Source of the DNA: Alkalicoccobacillus murimartini
GTDB lineage: Bacteria; Bacillota; Bacilli; Bacillales; Bacillaceae_D
Length of the DNA: 64,000 nt
NCBI RefSeq assembly: GCF_030813245.1
Contig: NZ_JAUSUA010000005.1
Coordinates: 1-64,000 of the forward strand
Direction: 5' to 3'
The notes beneath the pieces are model-generated. The model had not been told where the DNA came from. It searched no databases and worked only from the letters and a program-made list of their open reading frames with translations. How positions within the stretch are numbered: position 1 is the first letter of the stretch; every line of letters begins with the position of its first letter. The position numbers and the translations under genes were made by a program. Shown piece after piece: positions 45,760-55,700 of this stretch.

Positions 45760-46126
45760 TAAAAAAAGGGTGAAAACTAAGATCCAATACTTATATATAT
45801 CTTGAGCTGAGATATTCTTTCATAAAGGTCATTTCTGAAGGAGAAATTATTGGCGTAGCTATAAGGATAGATGGTCAAACAACATAGAAAAATTAACTTG
45901 AGTACACATACATAATACTGAGAACACTATCACTCTACTTAAAAGTTATTAGGTGTTATTAGTAAGTGAATCAATGATCAATCCTAGAAAGATCTCAGGA
46001 TAAAAGGCATTAGTGAATTTGAAGTATAGAGAAACATAATTTTGTTTAAATAACACCTTATTTAGGGAAGTTGTCCTTCCTTTTTTGGAGGACATAGGGT
46101 TTTCAGATCCGCTAGAGTACTGTTAA
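45760..46126 (+). pseudogene. Scrambled remnants of array genes
   Basis: Near 45765 a trace of the start of the cytosolic-protein gene (AAACTAAGATCCAATACTTA) is visible, near 45810-45845 LELRYSFIKV from the membrane family, near 45962-46040 a copy of the spacer upstream of copy C, and at 46067-46126 EVVLPFLEDIGFSDPLEYC then stop, a family C-terminus. No intact gene is present in 45734-46185. Confidence 0.55.
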
Positions 46127-46185
46127 TTAATTGAGAGATTAAATATATTGATATATCTAAATTAATGTATAGATCGGAGAAAAGT

Positions 46186-46535
46186 ATGCTTTTCTATCTT
46201 TGGGTATTTTTTCTTTATACTATATCCTGTTATTTTGCTTTCGGAATTACATTTTTCTTCGTTGGAAACCTTAAAACACTAGAAAAATTAATTGATATTT
46301 TCCGATTTCCGAACCCTTCTACCTTTGAGGAAAAATTGTTACATCCCATTTATCTTTGTTTTTTTAGTGTTCCACACATATCCTACCGATTTTTAGAAGG
46401 AAGATATTCGTTTATAAAAGTGAAATTAATTTATGGGCTGTGCTTTTCGTAAGTATAATTTTATTCTTCGGAGTTTTATTCCTTTTAATGGAGCATATAG
46501 GTTTGTTCAAGCTCATTGAGGATACACAAAAATAA
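46186..46535 (+). pseudogene. Candidate immunity gene, copy F, frameshifted
   Basis: From ATG 46186 (CGGAGAAAAGT upstream) the frame matches the family (VGNLKTLEKLIDIFRFPNP, VPHISYRFLEGRYSFIKVKL) until about residue 88, then a one-base loss after ATTTATGGG (near 46438) brings a stop. The other frame continues VLFVSIILFFGVLF to a stop at 46535. Confidence 0.75.
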
Positions 46536-46554
46536 ACTAAAATAAAAAAGGATT

Positions 46555-46660
46555 AAGACCATTAAACCAATATTAACTTACTCGACAGAAGAACTCATCC
46601 TACTCATCCTCTCTTTATGCGGTCACCCTTAAACAGCTAGAGCTATAAGAATTATTGTAC
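46555..46660 (+). pseudogene. 5' fragment of the cytosolic-protein gene
   Basis: ILTYSTEELILLILSLCGHP then a stop and TARAI match the start of the 42629 gene. The start codon is lost (ATT in place of ATG) and only about 35 codons remain, directly after copy F, in the same order as B and 42629. Confidence 0.7.
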
Positions 46661-46787
46661 TGCGTGAGATATAGCTTCTCATTAGCTCATAATTAAGCTG
46701 ATGAGGAAATCGAGAAATTATACACAAAATAGAATTTATTTGAGTGAGAAATATACACGAATATATATATTTTGATTGGAGGTTACG

Positions 46788-47129
46788 ATGTATTTCCTTT
46801 TTTTAGCTTTTATAGGTTACACTTTAGCTTGTTACTTTGGGTTCGGTGCAACATTTTTACTTGTAGGAAATTTTAAATATTTAGAAACCCTTATCAAACT
46901 TTTCCGATTTCCAAAACCCCAAAAATGGGATGAAAAGTTTTTAAATCTAATTTATCTTTGTTTTTTGTTTGTTCCTCATGCTTCTTATCGATATTTAGAA
47001 AAAAAATATTCATTTATTAAAGTAAAAGTGATTTATGGATCTGTTCTTTTAGCTTCTATGTTAGTTTTTTTGGGAGTAATCATGCCTTTTCTGGGATATA
47101 TCGGGGCATTTGAATCTTTAGAAAGATAA
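46788..47129 (+). CDS. Candidate immunity membrane protein, copy G
   Basis: An intact 113-residue member: TM1 AFIGYTLACYFGFGATFLLV, VGNFKYLETLIKLFRFPKP, VPHASYRYLEKKYSFIKVKV and a C-terminal helix VFLGVIMPFLGYIGAF. The ATG at 46788 has GGAGG 5 bases upstream; a TTG four codons earlier overlaps that site. Confidence 0.72.
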   Translation: MYFLFLAFIGYTLACYFGFGATFLLVGNFKYLETLIKLFRFPKPQKWDEKFLNLIYLCFLFVPHASYRYLEKKYSFIKVKVIYGSVLLASMLVFLGVIMPFLGYIGAFESLER

Positions 47130-47160
47130 TCAATACTTAATTAAGACTGTTTGTTAATAG

Positions 47161-47295
47161 TTAGAAAAAAGGTATTCGTTTATAAAAGTGAAATTAATTT
47201 ACGGGTCTATACTTTTTAGTAGTATCCTTTTATTTGCTGGTGGAGTAATTCCTTTCATGGAATATATGGGCGTATTTCGTTACATAGAGAATTAA
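47161..47295 (+). pseudogene. Candidate immunity gene, copy H, 5'-truncated
   Basis: Only the last 44 codons remain: LEKRYSFIKVKLIYGSILFS, then GGVIPFMEYMGVFRYIEN and stop. It begins about 30 bases after the stop of copy G, suggesting a deletion fused two tandem genes. Confidence 0.75.
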
Positions 47296-47323
47296 TTTTA
47301 CTGGCCCTTCCTGAAACAGCTTT

Positions 47324-47359
47324 TAAAAAAAGCTCCTACCACTGGCAGGAGCTTTTTTT
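47324..47359. terminator. Bidirectional terminator at the right end of the island
   Basis: AAAAAAAGCTCCTACC and the GCAGGAGCTTTTTTT partner form a stem between the array and the leftward BASS gene. Confidence 0.82.
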
Positions 47360-48329
47360 ATTTAGCTTCAATCGATTCATTCATATTGGGTAAATCTCTT
47401 TTTAATCGTTTTGAAATTACTTTACCGAATAAGGCAGCGAGGATTTGTTGAAACAGCGTTCCCATAATTACTGGCAGTGAAACGGCTGGTGGAAAGTATA
47501 CAACGGCGATGGCTGCGCCTGCGCCGATGTTTCTCATGCCGCAGTTATACATAATACTAATTGATGTTTCAGCTGAGAAACCAAGTCTTCTTGAGGTCAG
47601 GAAGCCTACTAGGTAACCTGATATGGCCAATAGTAGAACAACTAAGAAGATACGGACGACGTTTGAATCAATTGAAGATAAATACGGCGCAACAATTGAG
47701 CCATTTAACATAATGACTGTTAATAGACTTAGTTTTGCGAATGGGGCGAGTGATTTGCTCATCGTCATGATTTTGCCTTTTCTCAAATAATTAACGAGTA
47801 TGCCTACAGCTGATGGAAGCATAACCATCATGATTAATCCACTCATCACTCCCCATGTATCCATGGAAATCGATCCGCCAATTAGTAGATTTAATGTGAA
47901 TGGTACGATAAATGGAGAAAGTAATGTATTAATAAGAATGATAGCTAGTGTCAAAGATCGACTTCCGTTATAAATGGACACCCACATGAGGGTCACTACG
48001 CCCGTCGGAATTGTAAAAGCTAACAAAAGGCCAGTGATCGTCTCAAAGTTACCTGAAAAGAATAGATGCCCTACTCCAAAAGCAACGAGAGGCATGATCA
48101 CCTGGAGGATAATCATACTTGTTAAGATAGGCATTGGGTAATGAATGATGTTTCGGATATCCTTTGGACTAATAGCTAAACTACTAGCAAACGTAATAAA
48201 GGCAAAAATATATGGAACAAGAAAAACATAATTTGAATAAAACGAACTCAACCATACACCAATGATGACAGCAATCGGCGTCAAAAAAGGCAATGCTCGC
48301 TCAAGCATACGATTTAGCGTAACTAACAT
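47358..48329 (-). CDS. Bile acid:sodium symporter (BASS) family transporter
   Basis: A 323-residue protein with 9-10 membrane segments. TFASSLAISPKDIRNI, LAFTIPTGVVTLMWVSIYNG and YNCGMRNIGAGAAIAVVYFP are features of the BASS/YocS fold (NCGMRN corresponds to the sodium-site crossover). Substrate unknown. GTAGGAGAG precedes the ATG. Confidence 0.85.
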   Translation of the reverse strand: MLVTLNRMLERALPFLTPIAVIIGVWLSSFYSNYVFLVPYIFAFITFASSLAISPKDIRNIIHYPMPILTSMIILQVIMPLVAFGVGHLFFSGNFETITGLLLAFTIPTGVVTLMWVSIYNGSRSLTLAIILINTLLSPFIVPFTLNLLIGGSISMDTWGVMSGLIMMVMLPSAVGILVNYLRKGKIMTMSKSLAPFAKLSLLTVIMLNGSIVAPYLSSIDSNVVRIFLVVLLLAISGYLVGFLTSRRLGFSAETSISIMYNCGMRNIGAGAAIAVVYFPPAVSLPVIMGTLFQQILAALFGKVISKRLKRDLPNMNESIEAK

Positions 48330-48444
48330 GGAATCTCTCCTACTAACGATTCTCTTTTTTTATAGTGTATCATATGAATTAATTTTTCTGTGCAGACGTG
48401 TTGGTTGTGGTGGGGTTAGGCGCGGGATTGGTGTCTGGGTAGAG

Positions 48445-48749
48445 TTTTTGAGCACCGCGGTCTCTTTTTCGCGCATAATCAACAGTTTCGCGCACGCGCC
48501 CTATCTTTTTGAGCACCGCGATCCCTTTTTCGCGCATAATCAACGGTTTCGCGCACGCGACCTAACTTTTTGAGCACCGCACTCCCTTTTTCGCGCATAA
48601 TCAACAGGTTCGCGCACGCGGCCTTAGTTCCCGCGCACCGCGGTCTCTTTTTCGCGCATAATCAATGTTTTCGCGCACACGCCCTTACTTTCCGCGCACC
48701 GCGGTCCCTTTTCCGCGCATAATCAACAGTTCCGCGCACGCGACCCCAT
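48445..48749. repeat. Five tandem 61-bp repeats
   Basis: CGCGCATAATCAA starts at 48470, 48531, 48592, 48653 and 48714, an exact 61-base spacing. Each unit reads GAGCACCGCGGTCTCTTTTT, CGCGCATAATCAACAG, TTCGCGCACGCG with minor changes. The GC content is higher than in the surroundings. The unit length is not a multiple of three, so it is not a coding repeat. The rest of 48330-48815 shows no gene. Confidence 0.92.
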
Positions 48750-48778
48750 CGCTCACACCCTCTTCCCCCAAAACCACA

Positions 48779-48807
48779 AAGAAACGCAGTCATCACTGCG
48801 TTTCTCG
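48779..48807 (-). terminator. Terminator of the M3 peptidase gene
   Basis: AGAAACGCAGT and ACTGCGTTTCT form a perfect stem across CATC, just after the peptidase stop. Confidence 0.8.
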
Positions 48808-48815
48808 TATCCTAC

Positions 48816-50591
48816 TTATCTTTCTTCACTTAAACGTATGAATTCTTCTACGTCCTTTAGTACTACGTCAATGGCTTGTTGCCAGAACGCGGAGTCTGTT
48901 AGGTCTGCTTGCAGGTGTTTTTGTGCTAGGTCTTCTACTGTCATGCTCGCTGTGTCTTCTAGTAGAGAGATATAGGCTTTTTCGAAGGAGCCTCCTGCGT
49001 CGACTGCTTGTTTGTAGATACCAAGGCTGAATAGGTAGCCAAAGGTATATGGGAAGTTATAGAATGGCACGTGTGTGATATGGAAATGAAGCTTCGATGC
49101 CCAGAAGCTTGGTGAATACTCAGAGAGTTGGTTTCCGTAGGCTTCTCGTTGGGCTTCTTCCATGAGTGCGTTAAGTTCTTCAGCTGATAGGCTTTTCTTT
49201 TTACGTGCTTCATAAAATCTTGTTTCGAATAGGAAACGGGCGTGTATGTTCATGAAGAATGCAAGGGCACGCGAAATTTTATTTTCTAGTAAAGAGAGCT
49301 TCAGCTGTTTGTCTTCTGCTTCTGCCACGAGTGCGTCTGCTACAATGGTTTCGGCGAATGTAGATGCTGTTTCAGCTACGTTCATTGCGTATTGTCGGGC
49401 AAATGGCTGCTTTTCTTTTAGGCAATGGCTGTGATAGGCATGTCCTAGTTCGTGCGCGAGTGTGGCTACGTTTGCCATGGAGCCATCATAGGTCATGAAG
49501 ATACGTGACTGCTTTTTAAGAGGGAATGTTGTGCAGAATCCTCCTGGACGTTTGCCTGGACGATCTTCTGCTTCAATCCAGCCATCACGCAGGGCACCTT
49601 CAGTGAAATCAGCAAGCTCGGGACTGAATGTCCGGAAATGCTTAATAATAAGATCACACGCTTCTTGATAGCTGATCTTCTTATCGTTTTCAACTGGAAG
49701 GGGAGCTGTTACGTCATGGAAAGACAAAGTGTCCACACCAAGTAGCTCTGCTTTTTTAGACATAAACTTATAAAATGCAGGCTTATTTTCTGTAATTGTG
49801 TCCCACATGGCGTTCAGTGTTTTTTCTTGCATACGGTTATAGGCGAGTGGTTCTTTTAAGACGTTCTCCCAGCCTCTTGCTTCGTATAATTTTAAGCGGA
49901 AGCCAGCCAAGTGATTAATCGTTTGTGAGAACACATCCGATTCTTTTTGCCATGCTTCTTCGTTTGCTTTAAATGCTTTCTCGCGAACAGAACGGTCACT
50001 GCTGTTCATGCGATTTTGGAGTTGACCGGCAGATAATTGTTTTGTTTCGCCGTCTTCTTCAAATGGAATTTCAAGACGTCCAACGGCTTGATTATAAAAA
50101 TTACCCCACGCATGATATCCATCAATCGCTAGGCCAGCCGCAAGCTTTTCTTCAGCAGGTGAAAGCTTATCTTTTGCCTTTTGGCGTTTTTCTTCAAGGT
50201 TAAACGTGACCTCATTTAGTTCAGTACGTTCTGTCACTTGTTTAAATTCTGCTTCACTTAACTCGGCAAGTTCCTGCTCAAGACTTGCTAATAGATTTTG
50301 TTGTTGTGCACTAATTTCTAAAAGCTGCCCTTGCAACATCAATGCTTGTTTATCCTTCACATTTTGTGCGGTTAAACAACTAACAAAACCACCGGCATGT
50401 TGGTTTCTTAGACCAATCTCTTGGATGCGCACAAGGCCTTTGACTAGCTGGTCCTCTGATAACGTCCCTTCCAGCTCAGCTTCTAACTGTGATAGCTGGG
50501 CTTTTGTTTCTTCTAAGAAATGTTGGAATTCAGCAGAATCACTTCCACCTTCAAAAAAAGTTTCTAGGTCCCAATTTTCAGGATAATGCAT
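48816..50591 (-). CDS. M3 family oligoendopeptidase
   Basis: A 591-residue cytosolic zinc metallopeptidase (PepF/thimet type). The zinc motif is LAHELGHAYHSHCL (HExxH) and the third ligand Glu lies in AETASTFAETIVAD, about 25 residues later. Full length for the M3B family. AGGAGGAGATACAT precedes the ATG. It degrades short peptides. Confidence 0.92.
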   Translation of the reverse strand: MHYPENWDLETFFEGGSDSAEFQHFLEETKAQLSQLEAELEGTLSEDQLVKGLVRIQEIGLRNQHAGGFVSCLTAQNVKDKQALMLQGQLLEISAQQQNLLASLEQELAELSEAEFKQVTERTELNEVTFNLEEKRQKAKDKLSPAEEKLAAGLAIDGYHAWGNFYNQAVGRLEIPFEEDGETKQLSAGQLQNRMNSSDRSVREKAFKANEEAWQKESDVFSQTINHLAGFRLKLYEARGWENVLKEPLAYNRMQEKTLNAMWDTITENKPAFYKFMSKKAELLGVDTLSFHDVTAPLPVENDKKISYQEACDLIIKHFRTFSPELADFTEGALRDGWIEAEDRPGKRPGGFCTTFPLKKQSRIFMTYDGSMANVATLAHELGHAYHSHCLKEKQPFARQYAMNVAETASTFAETIVADALVAEAEDKQLKLSLLENKISRALAFFMNIHARFLFETRFYEARKKKSLSAEELNALMEEAQREAYGNQLSEYSPSFWASKLHFHITHVPFYNFPYTFGYLFSLGIYKQAVDAGGSFEKAYISLLEDTASMTVEDLAQKHLQADLTDSAFWQQAIDVVLKDVEEFIRLSEER

Positions 50592-50666
50592 ATGTATCTC
50601 CTCCTAAGTATTTCGGATTACGTAATACTTAGTTTATCAAATTTTTCAGAAGATAGCATCTATTAA

Positions 50667-51197
50667 TTATCCGAGAAAAATTGCACCATATAAAAGGGAT
50701 CCTAAAATAACAAAAGCTGGGTGGACTTTGAACTTCTCCAATAATAAGAAGCTTGCTACGATCAGAATAACCGTTTGAATCGCTCCAGCTGCTCCCCATG
50801 ATTCAGCAAAGAAATCATAAGCAAGGACTCCAAGCAGGATCGCAATAGTTGGTTTAATTAATTTAGTCAGTAATTTAATTTTCGGTGAATCTTTATATTT
50901 TAATAAAATATTTAATAGAACAATCATCAATAAGACCGTTGGTGCAACCATAGCAAAGAGTGCGACTGCAGCTCCAGGAATGCCGGCTACTTCATAGCCG
51001 ATCTGACCAGCTAGCTTTGTTGCGATTGGACCCGGGAGTGCATTTCCTAATGCGACAAGTTCACTAAAATCCTGATTCGTCATCCAGCCATACCGGTTGA
51101 CGACTTCATTCTGAATAAGAGGAATAGATGGAGGTCCTCCCCCATATCCAACAATTCCAGGTATAAAAAACGCAATAAATAATTGAATATAAACCAT
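50667..51197 (-). CDS. Chromate transporter, half-size subunit
   Basis: A 176-residue membrane protein of the CHR family. FIPGIVGYGGGPPSIPLIQN and LVALGNALPGPIATKLAGQI are the paired CHR signatures. Half-size CHR proteins act in pairs, and this one lies 12 bases after the next. The pair resembles B. subtilis ywrA/ywrB. The true substrate may be chromate or sulfate. Confidence 0.88.
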   Translation of the reverse strand: MVYIQLFIAFFIPGIVGYGGGPPSIPLIQNEVVNRYGWMTNQDFSELVALGNALPGPIATKLAGQIGYEVAGIPGAAVALFAMVAPTVLLMIVLLNILLKYKDSPKIKLLTKLIKPTIAILLGVLAYDFFAESWGAAGAIQTVILIVASFLLLEKFKVHPAFVILGSLLYGAIFLG

Positions 51198-51209
51198 TAG
51201 ATACTCCTT

Positions 51210-51776
51210 CTAGCTTGCTTGCTGTTCATTTTGTTTCTTAACCGGTTTTAATAATGCAAACGCAATAAGTACAACAATAATAATTGCAGGATGAATGCCT
51301 AGTAACTGCATTCCTACAAAACTAACAACCCCTAAAATAACCGTTCCAATCCACCCTAAACCTTTTCCAGATTGCTTCACAAATGTGTAGGTCATCACAA
51401 GAAGCATAACGCCAACTACAGGTGTCACAGCTTGAGTCATTCCTTGCACAATAGACGATTCACTAAACGATGATAAAATACCAAGTAATACAGCTAGGAT
51501 CACCACGGTTGGGATGACTGTAGCAAATAACGCATTAAGCATACCAGCCCATCCACCAAGTCTATAACCTATGTAACCAGCCATCTTTGTTGCAATGGGT
51601 CCGGGTAAGGTATTTCCTATAGCTAAGATATCACCGAACTCCTCATCATCCATCCATTTGTATCGCTTCACGACTTCATCATGAACCAGTGGAATGGTTG
51701 AAGGTCCACCACCGTAGCCAAGCATCGTCGATCTGAAAAAAGCAATAAACAGATCTTTTTGCATCTTCCAATTCAT
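51210..51776 (-). CDS. Chromate transporter, half-size subunit
   Basis: A 188-residue CHR-family membrane protein and partner of the preceding gene. FRSTMLGYGGGPSTIPLVHD and ILAIGNTLPGPIATKMAGYI are diagnostic. ATG 51776 has GGAGGAAAG upstream; a frame starting 29 codons earlier has no binding site. Confidence 0.88.
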   Translation of the reverse strand: MNWKMQKDLFIAFFRSTMLGYGGGPSTIPLVHDEVVKRYKWMDDEEFGDILAIGNTLPGPIATKMAGYIGYRLGGWAGMLNALFATVIPTVVILAVLLGILSSFSESSIVQGMTQAVTPVVGVMLLVMTYTFVKQSGKGLGWIGTVILGVVSFVGMQLLGIHPAIIIVVLIAFALLKPVKKQNEQQAS

Positions 51777-51843
51777 ATTCTTTCCTCCTGCCTTACTAAC
51801 ATAATTCTCCCTAATACTAATGCAAAGAAGAGTTTCTGACAAA

Positions 51844-51893
51844 CAAAGGACGTCCTTTCCCAATGATAAGGGAGAGAAACGTCCTTTGAACTC
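51844..51893 (-). terminator. Terminator of the amidohydrolase operon
   Basis: CAAAGGACGT and ACGTCCTTTG arms with further inner pairs lie just after the amidohydrolase stop. Confidence 0.75.
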
Positions 51894-51898
51894 TATGA

Positions 51899-52753
51899 TT
51901 ATAAAAAGCGTTGAATTTTAGGAAACACACGAGTTGCGGTGTGATAGAAAAAGTCATCGTGGAAAGTTTCCGGAATCATATCGGCGAGCCATTCCATATA
52001 AGGCTTCACTTGTACGAGTGGCCAGTCTGTCCCAAACAATAATCGATCATAGCTATCACAGTATACTAATGCTTGTCTTAAGTGATCAAAATAGCGATTG
52101 TCCCGATCAAAATGTCTTCCCACTCTTTCACCCGTTCCAACAATAAGGCCAGAAAGATCGGCAAAAACATTGCGGTTCTTATAAATGACTTCTGCGGCCG
52201 TTAAGCACCAAGGATCTCCAAAATGAGCCATCATAAATTGAACATCCCGGTGTTCAACAGCGACCTCATCAATGGTTAACGGATGAGAGTATTTAAGCAA
52301 GCCTTTCTCAGCATACGTGTCTCCAGTATGATAAACAATGGGTACACTATACTCTTTTGCCAGTCGATAAATGGGCTGATAGACCTCATCATACGCATAA
52401 TATGGATAGTATCCTAGATAGATTTTAATTCCTACGATCCAATCCTTCTGAAGCTCAGCCTCTAATTGTACCAACGAATTTTCCGTAAATAAAAATGGAT
52501 TAATTCCAATACAACAAACAATTTGATTGGGTCTTGTTTCAAGATCAAGACCCATTAATGCCGGTGCTGCACGGTCTGGAAATTCGCCAGCTACCGTTTC
52601 TTCCACACCCATGCCTATACCTAAGACAACATTTGCATCCTTGTATTCTTTCAGCAGACCTTCTGTGTTGTAAGAGATATCAGCCAAGTCTGATGCTGTA
52701 TCTTTAAAGGATTGGATATTTGAAAAATGCAAATGTGCATCAATGACTTTCAT
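51899..52753 (-). CDS. Amidohydrolase family protein (TIM-barrel metal hydrolase)
   Basis: A 284-residue protein of the amidohydrolase_2 type. KVIDAHLHFSN gives the HxH motif, VYHTGDTY the barrel-strand His, FMMAHFGDPWCLTAAEVI the next, and LLFGTDWPLVQ the catalytic Asp. Family members act as decarboxylases or hydrolases. ATG 52753 has GGAGG 6 bases upstream and lies inside the end of the next gene, so the two proteins are coupled and probably act together. Confidence 0.85.
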   Translation of the reverse strand: MKVIDAHLHFSNIQSFKDTASDLADISYNTEGLLKEYKDANVVLGIGMGVEETVAGEFPDRAAPALMGLDLETRPNQIVCCIGINPFLFTENSLVQLEAELQKDWIVGIKIYLGYYPYYAYDEVYQPIYRLAKEYSVPIVYHTGDTYAEKGLLKYSHPLTIDEVAVEHRDVQFMMAHFGDPWCLTAAEVIYKNRNVFADLSGLIVGTGERVGRHFDRDNRYFDHLRQALVYCDSYDRLLFGTDWPLVQVKPYMEWLADMIPETFHDDFFYHTATRVFPKIQRFL

Positions 52754-55700
52754 GGTCAACCTCCTTGAATCTAAGATGTTTTAGCCATTCCCAACCGGAT
52801 GTAGATTGATGCTTGTCTGTCACACAGAAAAACGTTGTATGAGACCGAACGTATTTGGTTTGTGGTGTTGCCGTGTATGTTTGGTTTGAAGACCAAGTCC
52901 ACGCTTCGGCATTAGAATAAACCGTAGCATCCAAATATAAATCAGTAGGCACAATAACAAGCCCCTCCGATTCCTTTTCATCCCACACACGAATAATAGA
53001 GCTAAGCTGACTCCCAGATAACTCTGTACCTTCTTGACCTGAGAGTTTCCATTGATCGTTGGCATCATGAGGATAATAAGTAAGCAAACCTGCTTCTTTA
53101 TTTAAAAAGCAAACAGACCTAAAGACATCGGCTACTAATAATTGATCCAAATGCCAGACCTCATAATAGGTTGCAACAATAGGACTTCCAGGTAATGTTA
53201 GAAAGTATTGTCGCAGTTTCATGCCTTTCCATTCAACATGATCGGTGAAGTCCACATCTAGTTGAATCCCTTCCCATTTATGCCCCCATTGGTCAAAACG
53301 CGCACAAAATGTAGCCGTAGATGTCTGCTTAAGAAGCGTATATAGATTCATCTCAGACGGAATGATATGAATGCCGCCTCCCCATGGGTTCCACCAAGAT
53401 TTTGGGCCTGGAGTTGGAAACACATGATCCAGCCATTCTTTCTTTTTAGTCGTCAAAGAGTACATGGATGGAAAATAACCTGGAGCTACTTTAAAGGTTA
53501 ACACACCGTTATCCACGGTCCAAACGTCATGTCCCTGCTCTTGGGTAATCTGTTGTTCGACGGCTGTCTCTTGTATTGGGATGGCTTTAGCTGAATAGCT
53601 GGTTTTGCTTGCTCCAGTTAAAATAGATGCGTCCACACTTGTAATAGCGTCTAATGATAGTGTCTGACTAATTCTCTGATTTGAAACACCTTCCAGCTTC
53701 AACTGTTCATCATCAGCATCAGTCATTTTCACTTTTCCCGATGTCACTTGCTTCGATTGCTGAGATAACTCAAGCTCTAGTTCTTCACCAGGCACATAAA
53801 AGCCGTGCTGCTTGGAAAAAGCGAGATGAATAATTTTTCGTAATGCCTGTGGCTTCATGTCTTGTTGAAATGTCTGCCAGTTTGCATAGACGTCAATATC
53901 AATTCGTAAAGGCTCAAAAAGATGACTGGCCCCAGGTTGAATGACTTCTGTTTGCTGCTCTATAAGAGCCTGCCAACTAGGTGTATACAAAGTAGCACCC
54001 TCAGGCCATTGTAAGGCAAACGTATGAGATCTACCTTCAATAAAAAGCCAAGGCTCACTGATTTGATCAAGTGGTAACAGATCAAGACTTACAGACTCAT
54101 CTGCCTCCAATAAAGACTCCTCTAAAGGTAGGATGACCCTTTCTTCGTCTAAATAAAATAACTGCCCCACATACAAATCTGTTAAAGCAGATGATCCTGT
54201 ATTTGTAACTTCGAGTGCCGATGCTAACTGTCCATCATGTGTCCAAGTAAACATATGGTTAATGGTGCATTGAGGCTGTTCAAGACCATAAGATAACTTG
54301 AGTGAAACTCCTTGTGTATCCTGTTCAAAGGTATAGCTAGTCCATGTTTGTTTTGCTAGATAGTGTGAATAGGGTTTACCTAGTAATGGATGTAAAAAGA
54401 CAAGAGGGATCCGTTCACCTGTAAAAGCATCCATGAGAATCGTTTGATGGTCCTCTTTACTACACCTCATCAATTTTGAGCCGTGGTATACATATAAATA
54501 GATTGGTGTCTCCATAACAAATGAAACATTTCTAGATGGAACTGCCACCGCTACTTGTTCTTCATACGTTGAATGTAACCAGTCTAACGTAGCATGTACC
54601 TCTATCTCTATATTCATCACACCAGCTGATTGAACAGTGAAAGGCACGGTTATCACTTGTTTCTCTGCAGGCGAAAGCTCTACGATATATGGTGTTTCTA
54701 CACCACATATCTTTAAGTGAACGGTTTGTTTTTCTTCTAATTGATTTTTGACACGTACATAATATTCACTGCGCTGCCCTGTCTTCACATTCTTTGTATT
54801 CATTAGAAACGGTTCTAATTTAACAGGTTTTTGAATGACTGTCCCAAGTTCCAATTCAAATTCTTCACCATCTATCTCCATCTCAATGCAGAGACGTGGA
54901 TGCGTTTTCCACTTTGACTGTTCAAAGTCAGGAGCCTTCACAACAGTAAAAGGAACCTTAACATTTAGTGTGTCTTTAACCTTTTCGTTCATAACTAAAG
55001 AACCCTCTATGTAAGGATGATCCACAAGCTTACCATTTACTTTTAAGGCAGCTGTCTGCTTATTTCGGATATGGACATGGCCTTCATATTGACCTGACAA
55101 TAAAAGTTGCTGCGAAGGAAGTGTCCACTCCACTTCATATTGCTCAGTCGAGAACGAAGAAATGCCTCTTCCACTCTGCTCGATTCGAGCGTGTACAACT
55201 CCTTTTTCTGTTTCAAAATGATACGAGTAATAGGTGAAGCCATTCTCCTTATCGCCGTCTGGTTTAATTGAGATTTCTCTTTTTAAACTGTCATACCAAT
55301 TAGAATCATCTATATATTGACTGAGTACAGGGTGTGTAATAATTTTAGGGATAAAATTAAGTAAATGAACACGATCATCTCGCTCTTCCCAGAAGAACCC
55401 ACACCGTTTATATAACGGGACAGCTTTTGTATTACCGGGCCATGTGTACAAATCGAGACGTGGCCATCCAAGTTCTGTTGTGCGTTTTAATGCTTCTAAT
55501 ACAAGTTTTTTTCCTATGCCTTTTCCATGGTGGTTTGGATGAACATTTAATAGAGGAATATAAAGAGCCCCTTCATCTCCTTTAAATTCGGAGAATCCAC
55601 AATAACCAATCACATCTTCTCCGTCATACGCTAAAAGTGTAAGGATGTTGCCATTTGTTGCTTCGGCTTGTCTTCGCTCCTCTTCTGTTTCAACTTCCTG

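Noticed and set aside
36915-47300. Prophage or insertion sequence as the carrier of the toxin island
   Set aside because: No integrase, transposase, phage structural gene or att-like tRNA repeat is visible; only direct repeats made from a host terminator.
39806-47300. Complete type VII secretion system
   Set aside because: No EssC/YukB ATPase, EssB, EsaA, YukD or EsxA-like gene is in the window; the export machinery must be elsewhere.
48262-48573. 103-codon plus-strand frame overlapping the 61-bp repeats
   Set aside because: The repeat period is not a multiple of three and half of the frame is antisense to the BASS transporter.
48445-48749. CRISPR array
   Set aside because: Units are contiguous and similar throughout; there are no unique spacers and no cas genes.
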